Assembly (NCBI GenBank): GCA_902766655.1
Contig: CACXEL010000380.1
Location: 1 to 7,524, forward strand
Direction: 5' to 3'
DNA: 7,524 nucleotides
Source: an uncultured Lachnospiraceae bacterium
Lineage (GTDB): Bacteria; Bacillota; Clostridia; Lachnospirales; Lachnospiraceae
Each line of letters opens with the position of its first letter. The stretch's first letter is position 1. Under the pieces are notes generated by a model, which did not search any database, was not told the DNA's origin, and was given only the letters and a program-made list of their open reading frames with translations. Below, one piece after another: positions 1 through 6,224 of this stretch. The position numbers were made by a program, and so were the translations under genes.

Positions 1-528
1 GATGGCGTGAAGGGTGCCGGACTCGATGAAGAGCGCGTCCCCCTTCTGCACAGGGACAGCGTTCAGGACCTCCAGAAGGGTGTTCTCCCGGATTCTCCGG
101 GCGAATTCCTCCCGGGAGATCTCCTGGCGGAAGCCGTAGTAGAGAAAGGCGCCCGGCTCGGCATCCAGGATATACCACATCTCGGTCTTGCCGTACTGGC
201 CCTCGTGCTGGAGGGCAAAGCCGTTCCCGGGATGGACCTGGATGGACAGATTGTCCCTGGCGTCGATGAACTTGGTCAGGATCGGGAAATCCCGAAAGCG
301 CCGGCAGTGGGTGCCCAGCACCTCCCGCCCGTTCCGGTCAATGTAGTCCTGGAGAGTCAGGCCGGCGAAGGGACCGTTTTCGATGACGGAAGGGCCGTCC
401 GGGTGGCAGGATACCTCCCAGGCCTCGGCGCAGACCGGTCCGTCATAGTCAACATTGTACTCCTCCACCAGCCGGTGGCCGCCCCAGAGATAGTCCTTGC
501 AGGCGGGCCTCAGCTTCAGTATGGCCAT
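1..528 (-). CDS. manA: Mannose-6-phosphate isomerase, class I (3' end outside window)
   Basis: Zinc enzyme interconverting mannose-6-phosphate and fructose-6-phosphate in the cytoplasm. I translated 176 codons by hand; no stop occurs before the left edge, so the C-terminal part is missing. The N-terminal half matches the family throughout: CKDYLWGGHRLVEEYN at residues 10-25, AEAWEVSCHPDGPS at 34-47, FPILTKFIDARDNLSIQVHP at 81-100, YGKTEMWYIL at 112-121 and GTLHAI at 171-176. All four expected zinc ligands are present: Gln97 and His99 (QVHP), Glu116 (KTEMW) and His174 (TLHAI). The ATG at 528 follows a GGAGG site by 6 bases. That site lies in the last codons of the GH130_2 gene, whose stop is 3 bases upstream, so translation is probably coupled. 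In this operon the enzyme would feed mannose, released as mannose-1-phosphate and isomerised by a mutase encoded elsewhere, into glycolysis. The identification is firm; only the length is unknown. Confidence 0.95.
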   Translation of the reverse strand, partial: MAILKLRPACKDYLWGGHRLVEEYNVDYDGPVCAEAWEVSCHPDGPSVIENGPFAGLTLQDYIDRNGREVLGTHCRRFRDFPILTKFIDARDNLSIQVHPGNGFALQHEGQYGKTEMWYILDAEPGAFLYYGFRQEISREEFARRIRENTLLEVLNAVPVQKGDALFIESGTLHAI

Positions 529-531
529 ATC

Positions 532-1554
532 TCACCTCCGGCCGGGCTCGCTGTCCGATTCTCTCACCACGCTGTGGGCCCGGATATAGTCGACGATCTC
601 GTCAAGGGTCGTGAAGGCCACCGCCACGTAGGAGTCGGCTGCCCCGTAATAGATGGCGATCCTGCCGGTCTCCGGGTCGTGGATGGTCGCGCATGGGAAG
701 CAGACGTTGGGAACAAAGCCCCTCTCCTCATACCACTCCTCCGGTGTCAGCAGGTAGGTGCTGCAGCGGGCGAGCACCTTCGAGGGCTCGTCCTTGTCGA
801 GAATCGCCCCGCCGATGGAGTAGACCAGGCCGTTGCAGGTGCCGGTCACGCCGTGGTAAAAAAGAAGCCAGCCTTCGGAGGTCTCGATGGGCGCCGCGCC
901 GCCGCCGATCTTCACGGACTCCCACCACTCCGGGCTCTTGCCCATGACATGACGGTGGCGGCCCCAGTACACGAGGTCAGGGCTCTCGGAAATGTAGATG
1001 TCTCCGAATGGGGTATGCCCGCTGTCGGAAGGTCTGGACAGGAGGCGATAGGTCCCGCCAATCTTTCTCGGGAAGAGCACTGCGTTCCGGTTGAAGGGCA
1101 GGAAGGGGTTCTCCAGCCTTGTAAAGGTCTTGAAATCCTCCGTCTTTGCCATACCGATGGCCGCGCCGTAAGCGTCCTGGCACCAGATGAGATAATATGT
1201 GCCCTCTATCTTTACCAGGCGCGGGTCGTAGGCGTACAGGGGCATGCATTCATTTCCCGCCTCGTCCTGAAAACGGATTTTCTCCTCGGAAAAGCGCCAG
1301 TTGAGTCCGTCGTCGGAGCGTCCCAGATAGATAAAGGGAATTCCGTCCGTCTGCTCGGCCCGGAATACGCCGATGAAGCCGCCCTCATAGGGCATCACAG
1401 CGCTGTTGAATATCCTCGCCACGCCCGGAATGGGATTTCTGCGGATGACAGGGTTTTCGGTATAGCGCCAGATGGGGATGGCGCCGCAGCCGGCAGGCCG
1501 GTCCTGCCAGGGCATGTTCGGGACAGCCGGGCTGCCAAGTATCTGATATTTCAT
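532..1554 (-). CDS. GH130_2 beta-1,4-manno-oligosaccharide phosphorylase
   Basis: Cytoplasmic inverting glycoside phosphorylase of 340 residues. By family resemblance (R. albus RaMP2 type) it removes the non-reducing mannose of beta-1,4-manno-oligosaccharides with phosphate, giving alpha-mannose-1-phosphate and a shorter chain. It carries the five-bladed propeller hallmarks: [10 protein letters not shown] at 14-23, [18 protein letters not shown] at 48-65, the YDPRL motif with the expected catalytic Asp110, [12 protein letters not shown] at 154-165, [13 protein letters not shown] at 173-185, [13 protein letters not shown] at 224-236, and [16 protein letters not shown] at 301-316. The open frame extends upstream to 1968, but similarity begins at MKYQIL. 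The ATG at 1554 has an AAGGAG site 8 bases before it and overlaps the TGA of the GH130_1 gene (ATGA), so this start is preferred. The SIFNSAV-type N-terminus and short length separate it from its GH130_1 neighbour. The subfamily is fairly sure; substrate chain-length preference is inferred. Confidence 0.93.
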   Translation of the reverse strand: MKYQILGSPAVPNMPWQDRPAGCGAIPIWRYTENPVIRRNPIPGVARIFNSAVMPYEGGFIGVFRAEQTDGIPFIYLGRSDDGLNWRFSEEKIRFQDEAGNECMPLYAYDPRLVKIEGTYYLIWCQDAYGAAIGMAKTEDFKTFTRLENPFLPFNRNAVLFPRKIGGTYRLLSRPSDSGHTPFGDIYISESPDLVYWGRHRHVMGKSPEWWESVKIGGGAAPIETSEGWLLFYHGVTGTCNGLVYSIGGAILDKDEPSKVLARCSTYLLTPEEWYEERGFVPNVCFPCATIHDPETGRIAIYYGAADSYVAVAFTTLDEIVDYIRAHSVVRESDSEPGRR

Positions 1555-2732
1555 TTGTAATTCTCCTTCCTGAGAAGATCCAGGTTCCGACTGATGAGGT
1601 CGCACCGCTGCCGCACGCACAGGACGCTCCTGCCCGGATCCGCCGGCGTGTTGAAAATGTAATCCTCCAGCCGTTCCAGGCTGGTCTCCGCCACATGGAC
1701 CCTCGTATCGCTTGAGGCGTAGTAGAGAAGGATCCGGCCGTTCTCCTCCACGATGGCGCCGTTGGAGAAGACCACATTGGAGACATCGCCGACCCGCTCT
1801 CCCTCGCGGGGGCCCAGCAGGAGGCCGCCCGGCTCCGCGATCACAACGGAGGGGTCCTCCAGGGATGTGGCGTAAGCGTAGAGGACATAGCGGAGGCCCG
1901 CCGCCGTCATTCTGACGCCGTGGGCGATGTGCAGCCACCCCTTTTTCCCGCGGATGGGCACGGTGCACTCCCCGTTCTTGGACTCTGTGATCTGGTGGTA
2001 TCTCCGGCGGCTCAGGATCTTCTCCTCGTCGATCACAGCGCAGGTGATGTCATCGGCCAGACCGAAGCCTATTCCTCCGCCGGAGCCGGTGTCGATGAAG
2101 CTGTCCATGGGGCGGGTGTAGAAGGCGTATTTTCCGTCCACGAATTCCGGGTGCAGGACCACGTTCCGCTGCTGGGGAGACCGCTTTGTCACCAGGTTGG
2201 GCAGCCTCTCCCAGTTCTTCAGGTCCCTGGTCCGGACGATACCCGCTGCCGCCACCGCCGCGGACAGGTCGTTCACGGTCGTGTCCTTGCTCTCCGAACA
2301 GAAAACGCCGTAGATCCAGCCGTCCTCGTGGGCAGTGAGACGCATATCGTAGACGTTGACCTCCTCCGGGCACACGTCGTCAAAGAGGATGGGATAGTCC
2401 GTGAAGCGGAAGCCGTCGATGCCATTGTCGCTCTCCGCGATGCCGAAAAAGGACTTGCGGTCATTCCCCTCGATCCGGGCAATCAGGCAGTACCTGCCGT
2501 TACAATAGATGGCGCCGGAATTTAAGACCGCGTTGATGCCCAGTCTCTCCTCAAAGTATGGATTGGTCTCCGCGTTCAGGTCGTACCGCCAGGTGAGCGG
2601 CACATGCTCCCGGGTCAGGACAGGATTCTCGTACCGTTCAAAAATACCGTTGTGGAACGCTGTCTTCCGATTCTTCGCGGCCAGGAGCAACTCCTGTCTG
2701 GCCGCCTCTTCATAGTACTTTTTATGGATCAC
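1551..2732 (-). CDS. GH130_1 4-O-beta-D-mannosyl-D-glucose phosphorylase
   Basis: Phosphorylase of 393 residues, closely like B. fragilis mannosylglucose phosphorylase (EC 2.4.1.281), which splits beta-1,4-mannosyl-glucose with phosphate into mannose-1-phosphate and glucose in the cytoplasm. Landmarks in order: [20 protein letters not shown] at 46-65, [18 protein letters not shown] at 84-101, [17 protein letters not shown] at 126-142 with the expected catalytic Asp129, [20 protein letters not shown] at 187-206, DTGSGGGIG at 214-222, [10 protein letters not shown] at 265-274, [11 protein letters not shown] at 315-325 and [15 protein letters not shown] at 337-351. The length fits the subfamily (about 390). 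The start is GTG; a GGGGG-type site sits 9 bases upstream and no in-frame ATG lies near. Its TGA overlaps the ATG of the GH130_2 gene. It follows the 2-epimerase gene, which would make its substrate from mannobiose. Function is assigned by whole-length resemblance recalled from memory; no search was run. Confidence 0.95.
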   Translation of the reverse strand: MIHKKYYEEAARQELLLAAKNRKTAFHNGIFERYENPVLTREHVPLTWRYDLNAETNPYFEERLGINAVLNSGAIYCNGRYCLIARIEGNDRKSFFGIAESDNGIDGFRFTDYPILFDDVCPEEVNVYDMRLTAHEDGWIYGVFCSESKDTTVNDLSAAVAAAGIVRTRDLKNWERLPNLVTKRSPQQRNVVLHPEFVDGKYAFYTRPMDSFIDTGSGGGIGFGLADDITCAVIDEEKILSRRRYHQITESKNGECTVPIRGKKGWLHIAHGVRMTAAGLRYVLYAYATSLEDPSVVIAEPGGLLLGPREGERVGDVSNVVFSNGAIVEENGRILLYYASSDTRVHVAETSLERLEDYIFNTPADPGRSVLCVRQRCDLISRNLDLLRKENYK

Positions 2733-2884
2733 AGACTTTTACCCCCTTTTCTGTTGATAAACTGACTTTAAAGAGGTCCATCCTGAAATTCTGAAAATGA
2801 ACACCCGCGGACCTGCCTTTTTAAGATCGATCAGCCACTGCCTCCCCGCGGCATCAGGCGGAAGAATGCGCGTCGAGCCAGCGG
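2733..2884. other. Intergenic gap between epimerase and GH130_1 genes
   Basis: This is the only gap over 100 bases between the enzyme genes. I found no gene, RNA or convincing terminator. On the minus strand there is a weak 6-base inverted repeat (2774-2779 with 2809-2814), a direct repeat TTTCAG-AA-TTTCAG (2783-2796), and an AT-richer stretch just before the GGGGG ribosome site. A TTCAGA / TTTAAA pair spaced 17 bases apart scores only 4 of 6 at each promoter box, so an internal promoter is possible but unproven. Confidence 0.5.
2741..2746 (-). promoter_or_regulatory. Ribosome binding site of GH130_1 gene (GTG start)
   Basis: A purine run AAAAGGGGG on the minus strand ends 9 bases before the GTG at 2732. 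Together with the N-terminal length expected for GH130_1 enzymes, it supports GTG as the true start. Confidence 0.6.
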
Positions 2885-4117
2885 TCACATGTCACCCTTC
2901 AGGCGTTCCATCACTTCAAAGCACATCCGGCCGTTGTGGTAGGGGCATTTCCAGGGCTCGACGATGGGCTTATCGGTCGGCAGGAAGTCTTCCTTCAGGT
3001 CCCAGAACCACTCCGCGCCCTCCCGCTGATCGACAAATCGGTTCCTGATGAAATCCCAGGTCTTCTCAGCCGCTTCCAGATACTCTTTCCTGTCCGGATT
3101 TTTCCCGTAGGCGTTCAAAAAGCCCACGACTGTCTCCGCCTGGACCCACCATACCCGGCCCGGGGCAGGAATTCCATTTTCAAATTCAGTCACGACGCTG
3201 TCCCTGACAAAGGCCTTCTCATAGACCTGCCGGGCCATGACTTCAGTTGCGGCATGGATCTTACGGGAAATATCCGCTGCAGCCTGCTTCTCTTCCTCCG
3301 AAAAGGCACCGGCTGTGAGAATATCCGCCGCCCGGTCAGCCAGCCAGGAGCTCTCGATGTCGTGGCCGGAGGACCACAGGTCGATCAGGGATTTCCACTC
3401 GTGATCAAAGAAGACCTCCACCCGGCCCAGGGCAGGATTCCACATTTTTTCTGTGAAGATCCGGCAGACGCCGCAGAGGGCCTGACGCACAGCCCGGCGT
3501 TCGCTCTCCCGCACCGCCGGCTTCTTCTCCGTCAATACTCTGAGGAGCTCCGTGTAGGCCTCCATCACATGGAGATGGGTGTTCATGGAACGGACGGCTT
3601 CCACGCCGTTTTCCGACAGCTTCTCGTTGGAGGATGGCTGAAAGCGCATGTCAAAAGCCTCCAGGTAGCCGCCCTCATCCTTCATCCTATCTTCAACGAG
3701 ATGAAAGAGGTCCAGCGCTCTGTCCAGGGCCTCCGGGTCCCCGGAAGCGGCAAAGTAGGAGGAAAGGGCGTAGATGGCAAAGGCCTGGTTGTAGGTGTGC
3801 TTGATGGTATCCGATGGCTCGCCCCGGAAGGTGACGGACCAGTAAATGCCGCCATATTCCCGATCAAAACAGTGGTCACGGAGGAATTCATAGCCGTGAC
3901 GGGCCTGAGCGAGAAGCGCGGGATTTCCCAGGGTCCGGTAAGCATTGGAGAAGAACCAGGTGATCCGGCTCATCAGGATGCAGCCCTTGTCCGCTTCCTT
4001 ATCCGCGACGAGTCCGCGATCCACATAGCCGTAAAAACCGCCATTCTCCTCATCTTGAAGTCCTGCCCAGAAGGGGATCAGCTTTTTCCTAAGATGCTCT
4101 TCGATTTCGGTTCTCAT
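2885..4117 (-). CDS. Cellobiose/mannobiose 2-epimerase (AGE family)
   Basis: Cytoplasmic (alpha/alpha)6-barrel epimerase of 410 residues that converts the reducing-end sugar of beta-1,4-disaccharides at C2. In this operon the likely reaction is mannobiose to mannosyl-glucose, the substrate of the next gene. Catalytic landmarks of cellobiose 2-epimerases are in place: Arg51 in SRITWFFSNAY (50-60), HTYNQAFAIYALS (107-119), MNTHLHVMEAYT (178-189), SGHDIESSWL with His252 and Glu255 (250-259), WWVQAETVVGF with Glu328 (323-333), and EPWKCPYHNGRMCFE with Trp389 and His394 (387-401). The histidines at 252 and 394 match the proposed general acid/base pair. The frame stays open upstream to an ATG at 4168, but an AGGAGGTG site at 4121-4128 fixes the start at 4117, and the upstream codons fall in a stem-loop. 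N-acylglucosamine 2-epimerase is the wider family name, but the WKCPYHNGR motif and neighbours favour a disaccharide epimerase. Cellobiose versus mannobiose preference cannot be read from sequence. Confidence 0.93.
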   Translation of the reverse strand: MRTEIEEHLRKKLIPFWAGLQDEENGGFYGYVDRGLVADKEADKGCILMSRITWFFSNAYRTLGNPALLAQARHGYEFLRDHCFDREYGGIYWSVTFRGEPSDTIKHTYNQAFAIYALSSYFAASGDPEALDRALDLFHLVEDRMKDEGGYLEAFDMRFQPSSNEKLSENGVEAVRSMNTHLHVMEAYTELLRVLTEKKPAVRESERRAVRQALCGVCRIFTEKMWNPALGRVEVFFDHEWKSLIDLWSSGHDIESSWLADRAADILTAGAFSEEEKQAAADISRKIHAATEVMARQVYEKAFVRDSVVTEFENGIPAPGRVWWVQAETVVGFLNAYGKNPDRKEYLEAAEKTWDFIRNRFVDQREGAEWFWDLKEDFLPTDKPIVEPWKCPYHNGRMCFEVMERLKGDM

Positions 4118-4120
4118 TTT

Positions 4121-4128
4121 CACCTCCT
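4121..4128 (-). promoter_or_regulatory. Strong Shine-Dalgarno site of the epimerase gene
   Basis: AGGAGGTG on the minus strand, followed by AAA and the ATG at 4117, is a near-perfect match to the 16S rRNA 3' end. It rules out the upstream in-frame ATGs at 4168, 4135 and 4132 as main starts. Confidence 0.85.
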
Positions 4129-4138
4129 GCATCATGCT

Positions 4139-4184
4139 GGGGCAGTAGATCCTATTCCCCTCATCCATAGCAATCTGCTGCCCC
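4139..4184 (-). promoter_or_regulatory. Intercistronic stem-loop upstream of the epimerase gene
   Basis: On the minus strand GGGGCAGCAGAT (4184-4173) pairs with ATCTACTGCCCC (4150-4139) at 11 of 12 positions. Further in, CTAT pairs with ATAG across an 11-base purine-rich loop. No U-run follows, so it is not a simple Rho-independent terminator. It sits between the permease 2 stop (4202) and the epimerase ribosome site (4128). Its position at the transporter/enzyme boundary suggests an RNA-processing or mRNA-stability element that lets the two halves of the operon reach different levels. That role is inference; the pairing is directly visible. Confidence 0.7.
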
Positions 4185-4201
4185 GTCTTTGGCGCTGACT
4201 C

Positions 4202-4300
4202 TTAGCCCTTGACAGCCCCGGCGGCCACGCCGCTGTAGATCTGATTCTGAAGCGCGATGAACACGATCAGGGCCGGAAGGAGCGACATGATGACGCCGGC
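4202..4300 (-). pseudogene. Separated C-terminal end of permease 2 (last membrane helix)
   Basis: Directly after the in-frame TGA, in the same frame, 32 codons read AGVIMSLLPALIVFIALQ and then end NQIYSGVAAGAVKG before a TAA at 4204-4202. This is the usual sixth membrane helix and the conserved G-x-x-AGAVKG end of CUT1 inner-membrane permeases. It has no ribosome site or start of its own, so it would be made only by readthrough of the TGA, or it is part of an intact gene if the TGA is a sequencing error. Confidence 0.85.
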
Positions 4301-5080
4301 TCAGATCATATTGTACTGACTGCCCAGAGGGCCTGTGAATGTGTAGAGCGAGGTCGCCACCGTGCAGAGCGTCCGCTTGTCCTGGAGGTAGAGATTGGCG
4401 CAGTAATACTCGTTGTATACGCCGACGCCCTTCAGGATCAGGTTCGTTACGATGGCCGGCTTGAGGAGCGGCAGGAGGATGGAGTAGAAAATTCTGAAAT
4501 AGGAAGCTCCGTCCATGAAGGCGCTCTCGTCGAGGGAGACCGGCAGGTTCTCAAAGTATTGGATGTAAATGTAGATGGACATGACATCCGTGCCGCACAT
4601 CATGATGATATAGCCGTACATGGTGTTAACCAGATGGAGGTTGGTCATGATTTCATACACCACGACCTGCATCGCGATGCCGGGAAGCAGGGCTGCAAAG
4701 GTGAACATGTTCCTGATCAGGGCATTGCCCGGGAACTTGAACCGGTTCAGGACGTAGGCCAGCTGTGTTCCGATAACGATGGAGCCCAACAGGACGAAGA
4801 CCAGGATGATGAGGGAATTGCGGAAGGCCGTTCCCATGTTGGCGGTCTTGAAGGCCTCAAGGTAATTGGAGAAATTCAGCCAGTTGGCCGGCGGCGTCAT
4901 GACGTTGGTCGTCTGATACTCCGTCGGGGTCTTGGCGGCCGTGATCACGCAGGATACGATCGGCAGGATAGCGATGAAGGAGCACAGAATCACGGACGCA
5001 TACTTGATGATCTCCCAGATGATGGTCCCGGCGCGGTAATGATGTCTGACTTTCACTGCGGTATTCTTTGCCATGGTCAT
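4301..5080 (-). CDS. CUT1 sugar ABC permease 2 (MalG type), cut short by an in-frame TGA
   Basis: Second inner-membrane permease of the importer. The open frame gives 259 residues; family members have about 275-300. Membrane helices are visible near residues 25-48, 87-110, 124-146, 151-175 and 200-220. The EAA loop that contacts the ATPase reads DESAFMDGASYFRIFYSILL (184-203), ending in LP. The frame stops at TGA 4303-4301, after SQYNMI, exactly where this family usually has Trp; the sixth helix and AGAVKG end follow in frame to 4202. Without the stop the protein would be 292 residues. TGA is the normal stop of five other genes here, so a code change is unlikely. The ATG at 5080 overlaps the TGA of permease 1 (ATGA) but lies only 3 bases from AGGAGG; the ATG at 5074 (MAKNTAVK) is 9 bases away and is the more likely start. 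The family is certain; whether the protein works is open. Confidence 0.9.
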   Translation of the reverse strand: MTMAKNTAVKVRHHYRAGTIIWEIIKYASVILCSFIAILPIVSCVITAAKTPTEYQTTNVMTPPANWLNFSNYLEAFKTANMGTAFRNSLIILVFVLLGSIVIGTQLAYVLNRFKFPGNALIRNMFTFAALLPGIAMQVVVYEIMTNLHLVNTMYGYIIMMCGTDVMSIYIYIQYFENLPVSLDESAFMDGASYFRIFYSILLPLLKPAIVTNLILKGVGVYNEYYCANLYLQDKRTLCTVATSLYTFTGPLGSQYNMI

Positions 5081-6054
5081 GCCCCTCCTTTCGCCTTTTT
5101 GGCTGCCGCCTTCTGGGCCTTCTTTCTCGCCCTGGCGGCATCGGCCGACTCATCGCCGGTATCCGCATTCCGGAAGATGTACTTAAAGAGGGCATCCTGG
5201 ATGAACTTGGCGACGATGATGACGAAGAGGAGGAAGACAGCCATGGCGCTGGCCAGACCGACCTTCTGGCTGGTATGGGCGATGTCGTTCATGACGACAA
5301 AGAAGGTGCCCGTTCCATTGGCGCCGGATGTGATGACATACGGCGGCTCGAAGGCGGAGAGGGAGCCAGTGATGGAAAGAATGATATTGAGGGTGACGAT
5401 GGTCTTGATGGACGGCAGGATGATGTGGCGGAATGTCTGCCATTTGTTGGCGCCGTCCAGCGAAGCAGCCTCGTAGAGAGTGTCGTCCACCGACATCATG
5501 GCGCCAAGGAAAAGGACCATGTTGGACCCCATATAACGCCAGATGGAGGTGAAGACAAGCGACCAGTTGTTGATTTTCTGGTCCTTGAGCCAGTAGGGCA
5601 GGTTCTCCAGGTCGAACCCGATGACCTGCAGGACAGTGTCCAGAACAAAGCCTCTGGTGTAGAAGAATTTGAAAATGAAGCCGATAGCGATGCCGTTGAT
5701 CAGGTAAGGGAAGAAAATGAAGCCCTTCCACAGGTTCTCCCCTTTGACCTTAAAACAGAAGATGGTGGCCAGATAGAGGGCCAGCGCCACCTGGACGACA
5801 GAGCCGACCATGTAATAGAGAGAAAGCAGGAGGGTCCGGATAATGTCCGGTCTGGTGAAGACCTGGATATAGTTCCTCCAGCCTACGAATTTTCTCGGTC
5901 CGATATATTTCATATTATAGAAGCTGTACCGGATCATTTCCAGGAAAGGGTAATACGTGAAGAGAATGAGCAGAAAGAGCGGCACGATCGTGAACGCTAT
6001 GATGACCTGCAGCTGCTTTTTCTTCCTGGCATTCCGGCCTTTTGATATTTCCAT
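5077..6054 (-). CDS. CUT1 sugar ABC permease 1 (MalF type)
   Basis: First inner-membrane permease of the oligosaccharide importer, 325 residues. Hydrophobic helices lie near residues 16-37, 72-100, 112-132, 163-187, 215-236 and 267-292, giving six spans as expected. The EAA loop that docks on the shared ATPase is EAASLDGANKWQTFRHIILP (195-214), with the conserved Glu195, Gly201 and Pro214. The N-terminus is basic (KGRNARKKK), consistent with a cytoplasmic start. The ATG at 6054 has AAGGAG 6 bases upstream. The stop overlaps the start region of permease 2, and the last codons hold the ribosome site of that gene, so the two subunits are coupled. Unusual is the tail after helix 6: about 30 residues ending in a Lys/Ala-rich stretch (306-325) that most relatives lack. 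No ATPase gene is in the window; such importers commonly share an MsmK-type ATPase encoded elsewhere. Confidence 0.95.
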   Translation of the reverse strand: MEISKGRNARKKKQLQVIIAFTIVPLFLLILFTYYPFLEMIRYSFYNMKYIGPRKFVGWRNYIQVFTRPDIIRTLLLSLYYMVGSVVQVALALYLATIFCFKVKGENLWKGFIFFPYLINGIAIGFIFKFFYTRGFVLDTVLQVIGFDLENLPYWLKDQKINNWSLVFTSIWRYMGSNMVLFLGAMMSVDDTLYEAASLDGANKWQTFRHIILPSIKTIVTLNIILSITGSLSAFEPPYVITSGANGTGTFFVVMNDIAHTSQKVGLASAMAVFLLFVIIVAKFIQDALFKYIFRNADTGDESADAARARKKAQKAAAKKAKGGA

Positions 6055-6060
6055 AAGTCA

Positions 6061-6066
6061 CTCCTT
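6061..6066 (-). promoter_or_regulatory. Ribosome binding site of permease 1
   Basis: AAGGAG on the minus strand, followed by 6 bases and the ATG at 6054, supports that start. It lies downstream of the terminator-like hairpins of the gap. Confidence 0.75.
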
Positions 6067-6096
6067 GCTGGTTGCTTTGACAGAAGCCTTGCAAAA

Positions 6097-6114
6097 GCCC
6101 CATTTTAAGAGGGC
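6097..6114 (-). terminator. Weak second terminator-like hairpin
   Basis: On the minus strand GCCCT (6114-6110) pairs with GGGGC (6101-6097), using one G-U pair across an 8-base AT-rich loop, and is followed by TTTT. The stem is only 5 pairs, so any effect would be small; it may add to the stronger hairpin just upstream in the transcript. Confidence 0.35.
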
Positions 6115-6128
6115 ATCGGGGACGATGA

Positions 6129-6197
6129 AAAAAGGGAATCAAGGACGGTCCGTTTTCATCGGTTTTGAGAAAAGGAATCGTCCCGGATTCCCTTTTT
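6129..6197 (-). terminator. Long terminator-like hairpin between binding protein and permease genes
   Basis: On the minus strand AAAAAGGGAATCCGGGACG (6197-6179) pairs with CGTCCTTGATTCCCTTTTT (6147-6129): 17 Watson-Crick pairs and one G-U pair out of 19, with a 31-base loop. The descending arm ends in a run of six T, as in Rho-independent terminators. Since no new promoter is evident before the permeases, it probably acts as a partial terminator or a 3' stabiliser, giving more binding protein than permease, a common arrangement in sugar ABC operons. An alternative shorter hairpin uses the same left arm (6187-6195 with 6170-6178), so two structures compete. Confidence 0.75.
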
Positions 6198-6224
6198 ACA
6201 CCCTGCCTCACCGGGCCGGATTCA

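Noticed and set aside
7..1560. Long plus-strand open frame of 517 codons
   Set aside because: It lies wholly antisense to ManA and GH130_2, whose translations match known families across their length. Its own protein shows no recognisable domain; GC-rich third positions keep the opposite frame open.
1555..1968. Upstream extension of the GH130_2 frame
   Set aside because: It overlaps the end of GH130_1 in another frame, reads as low-complexity Arg/Gly/Pro sequence, and a good ribosome site marks the ATG at 1554.
2774..2814. Inverted repeat AGGTCC / GGACCT as terminator or operator
   Set aside because: Only 6 pairs over a 29-base loop and no T-run; too weak to call.
2936..4198. Plus-strand open frame of 420 codons
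   Set aside because: Antisense to the epimerase, with no family features; a codon-bias shadow.
4301..4303. Reassigned genetic code with TGA as Trp
   Set aside because: TGA ends five other genes here at the expected family lengths, and conserved Trp positions elsewhere in the window use TGG.
4559..5476. Plus-strand open frame of 305 codons
   Set aside because: Covers parts of both permeases in antisense; no domain seen and both permeases are certain.
5068..6045. Plus-strand open frame of 325 codons, nearly the same span as permease 1
   Set aside because: Mirror image of the permease frame. Very rich in Asp/Glu, as expected from antisense of hydrophobic codons, with no motif.
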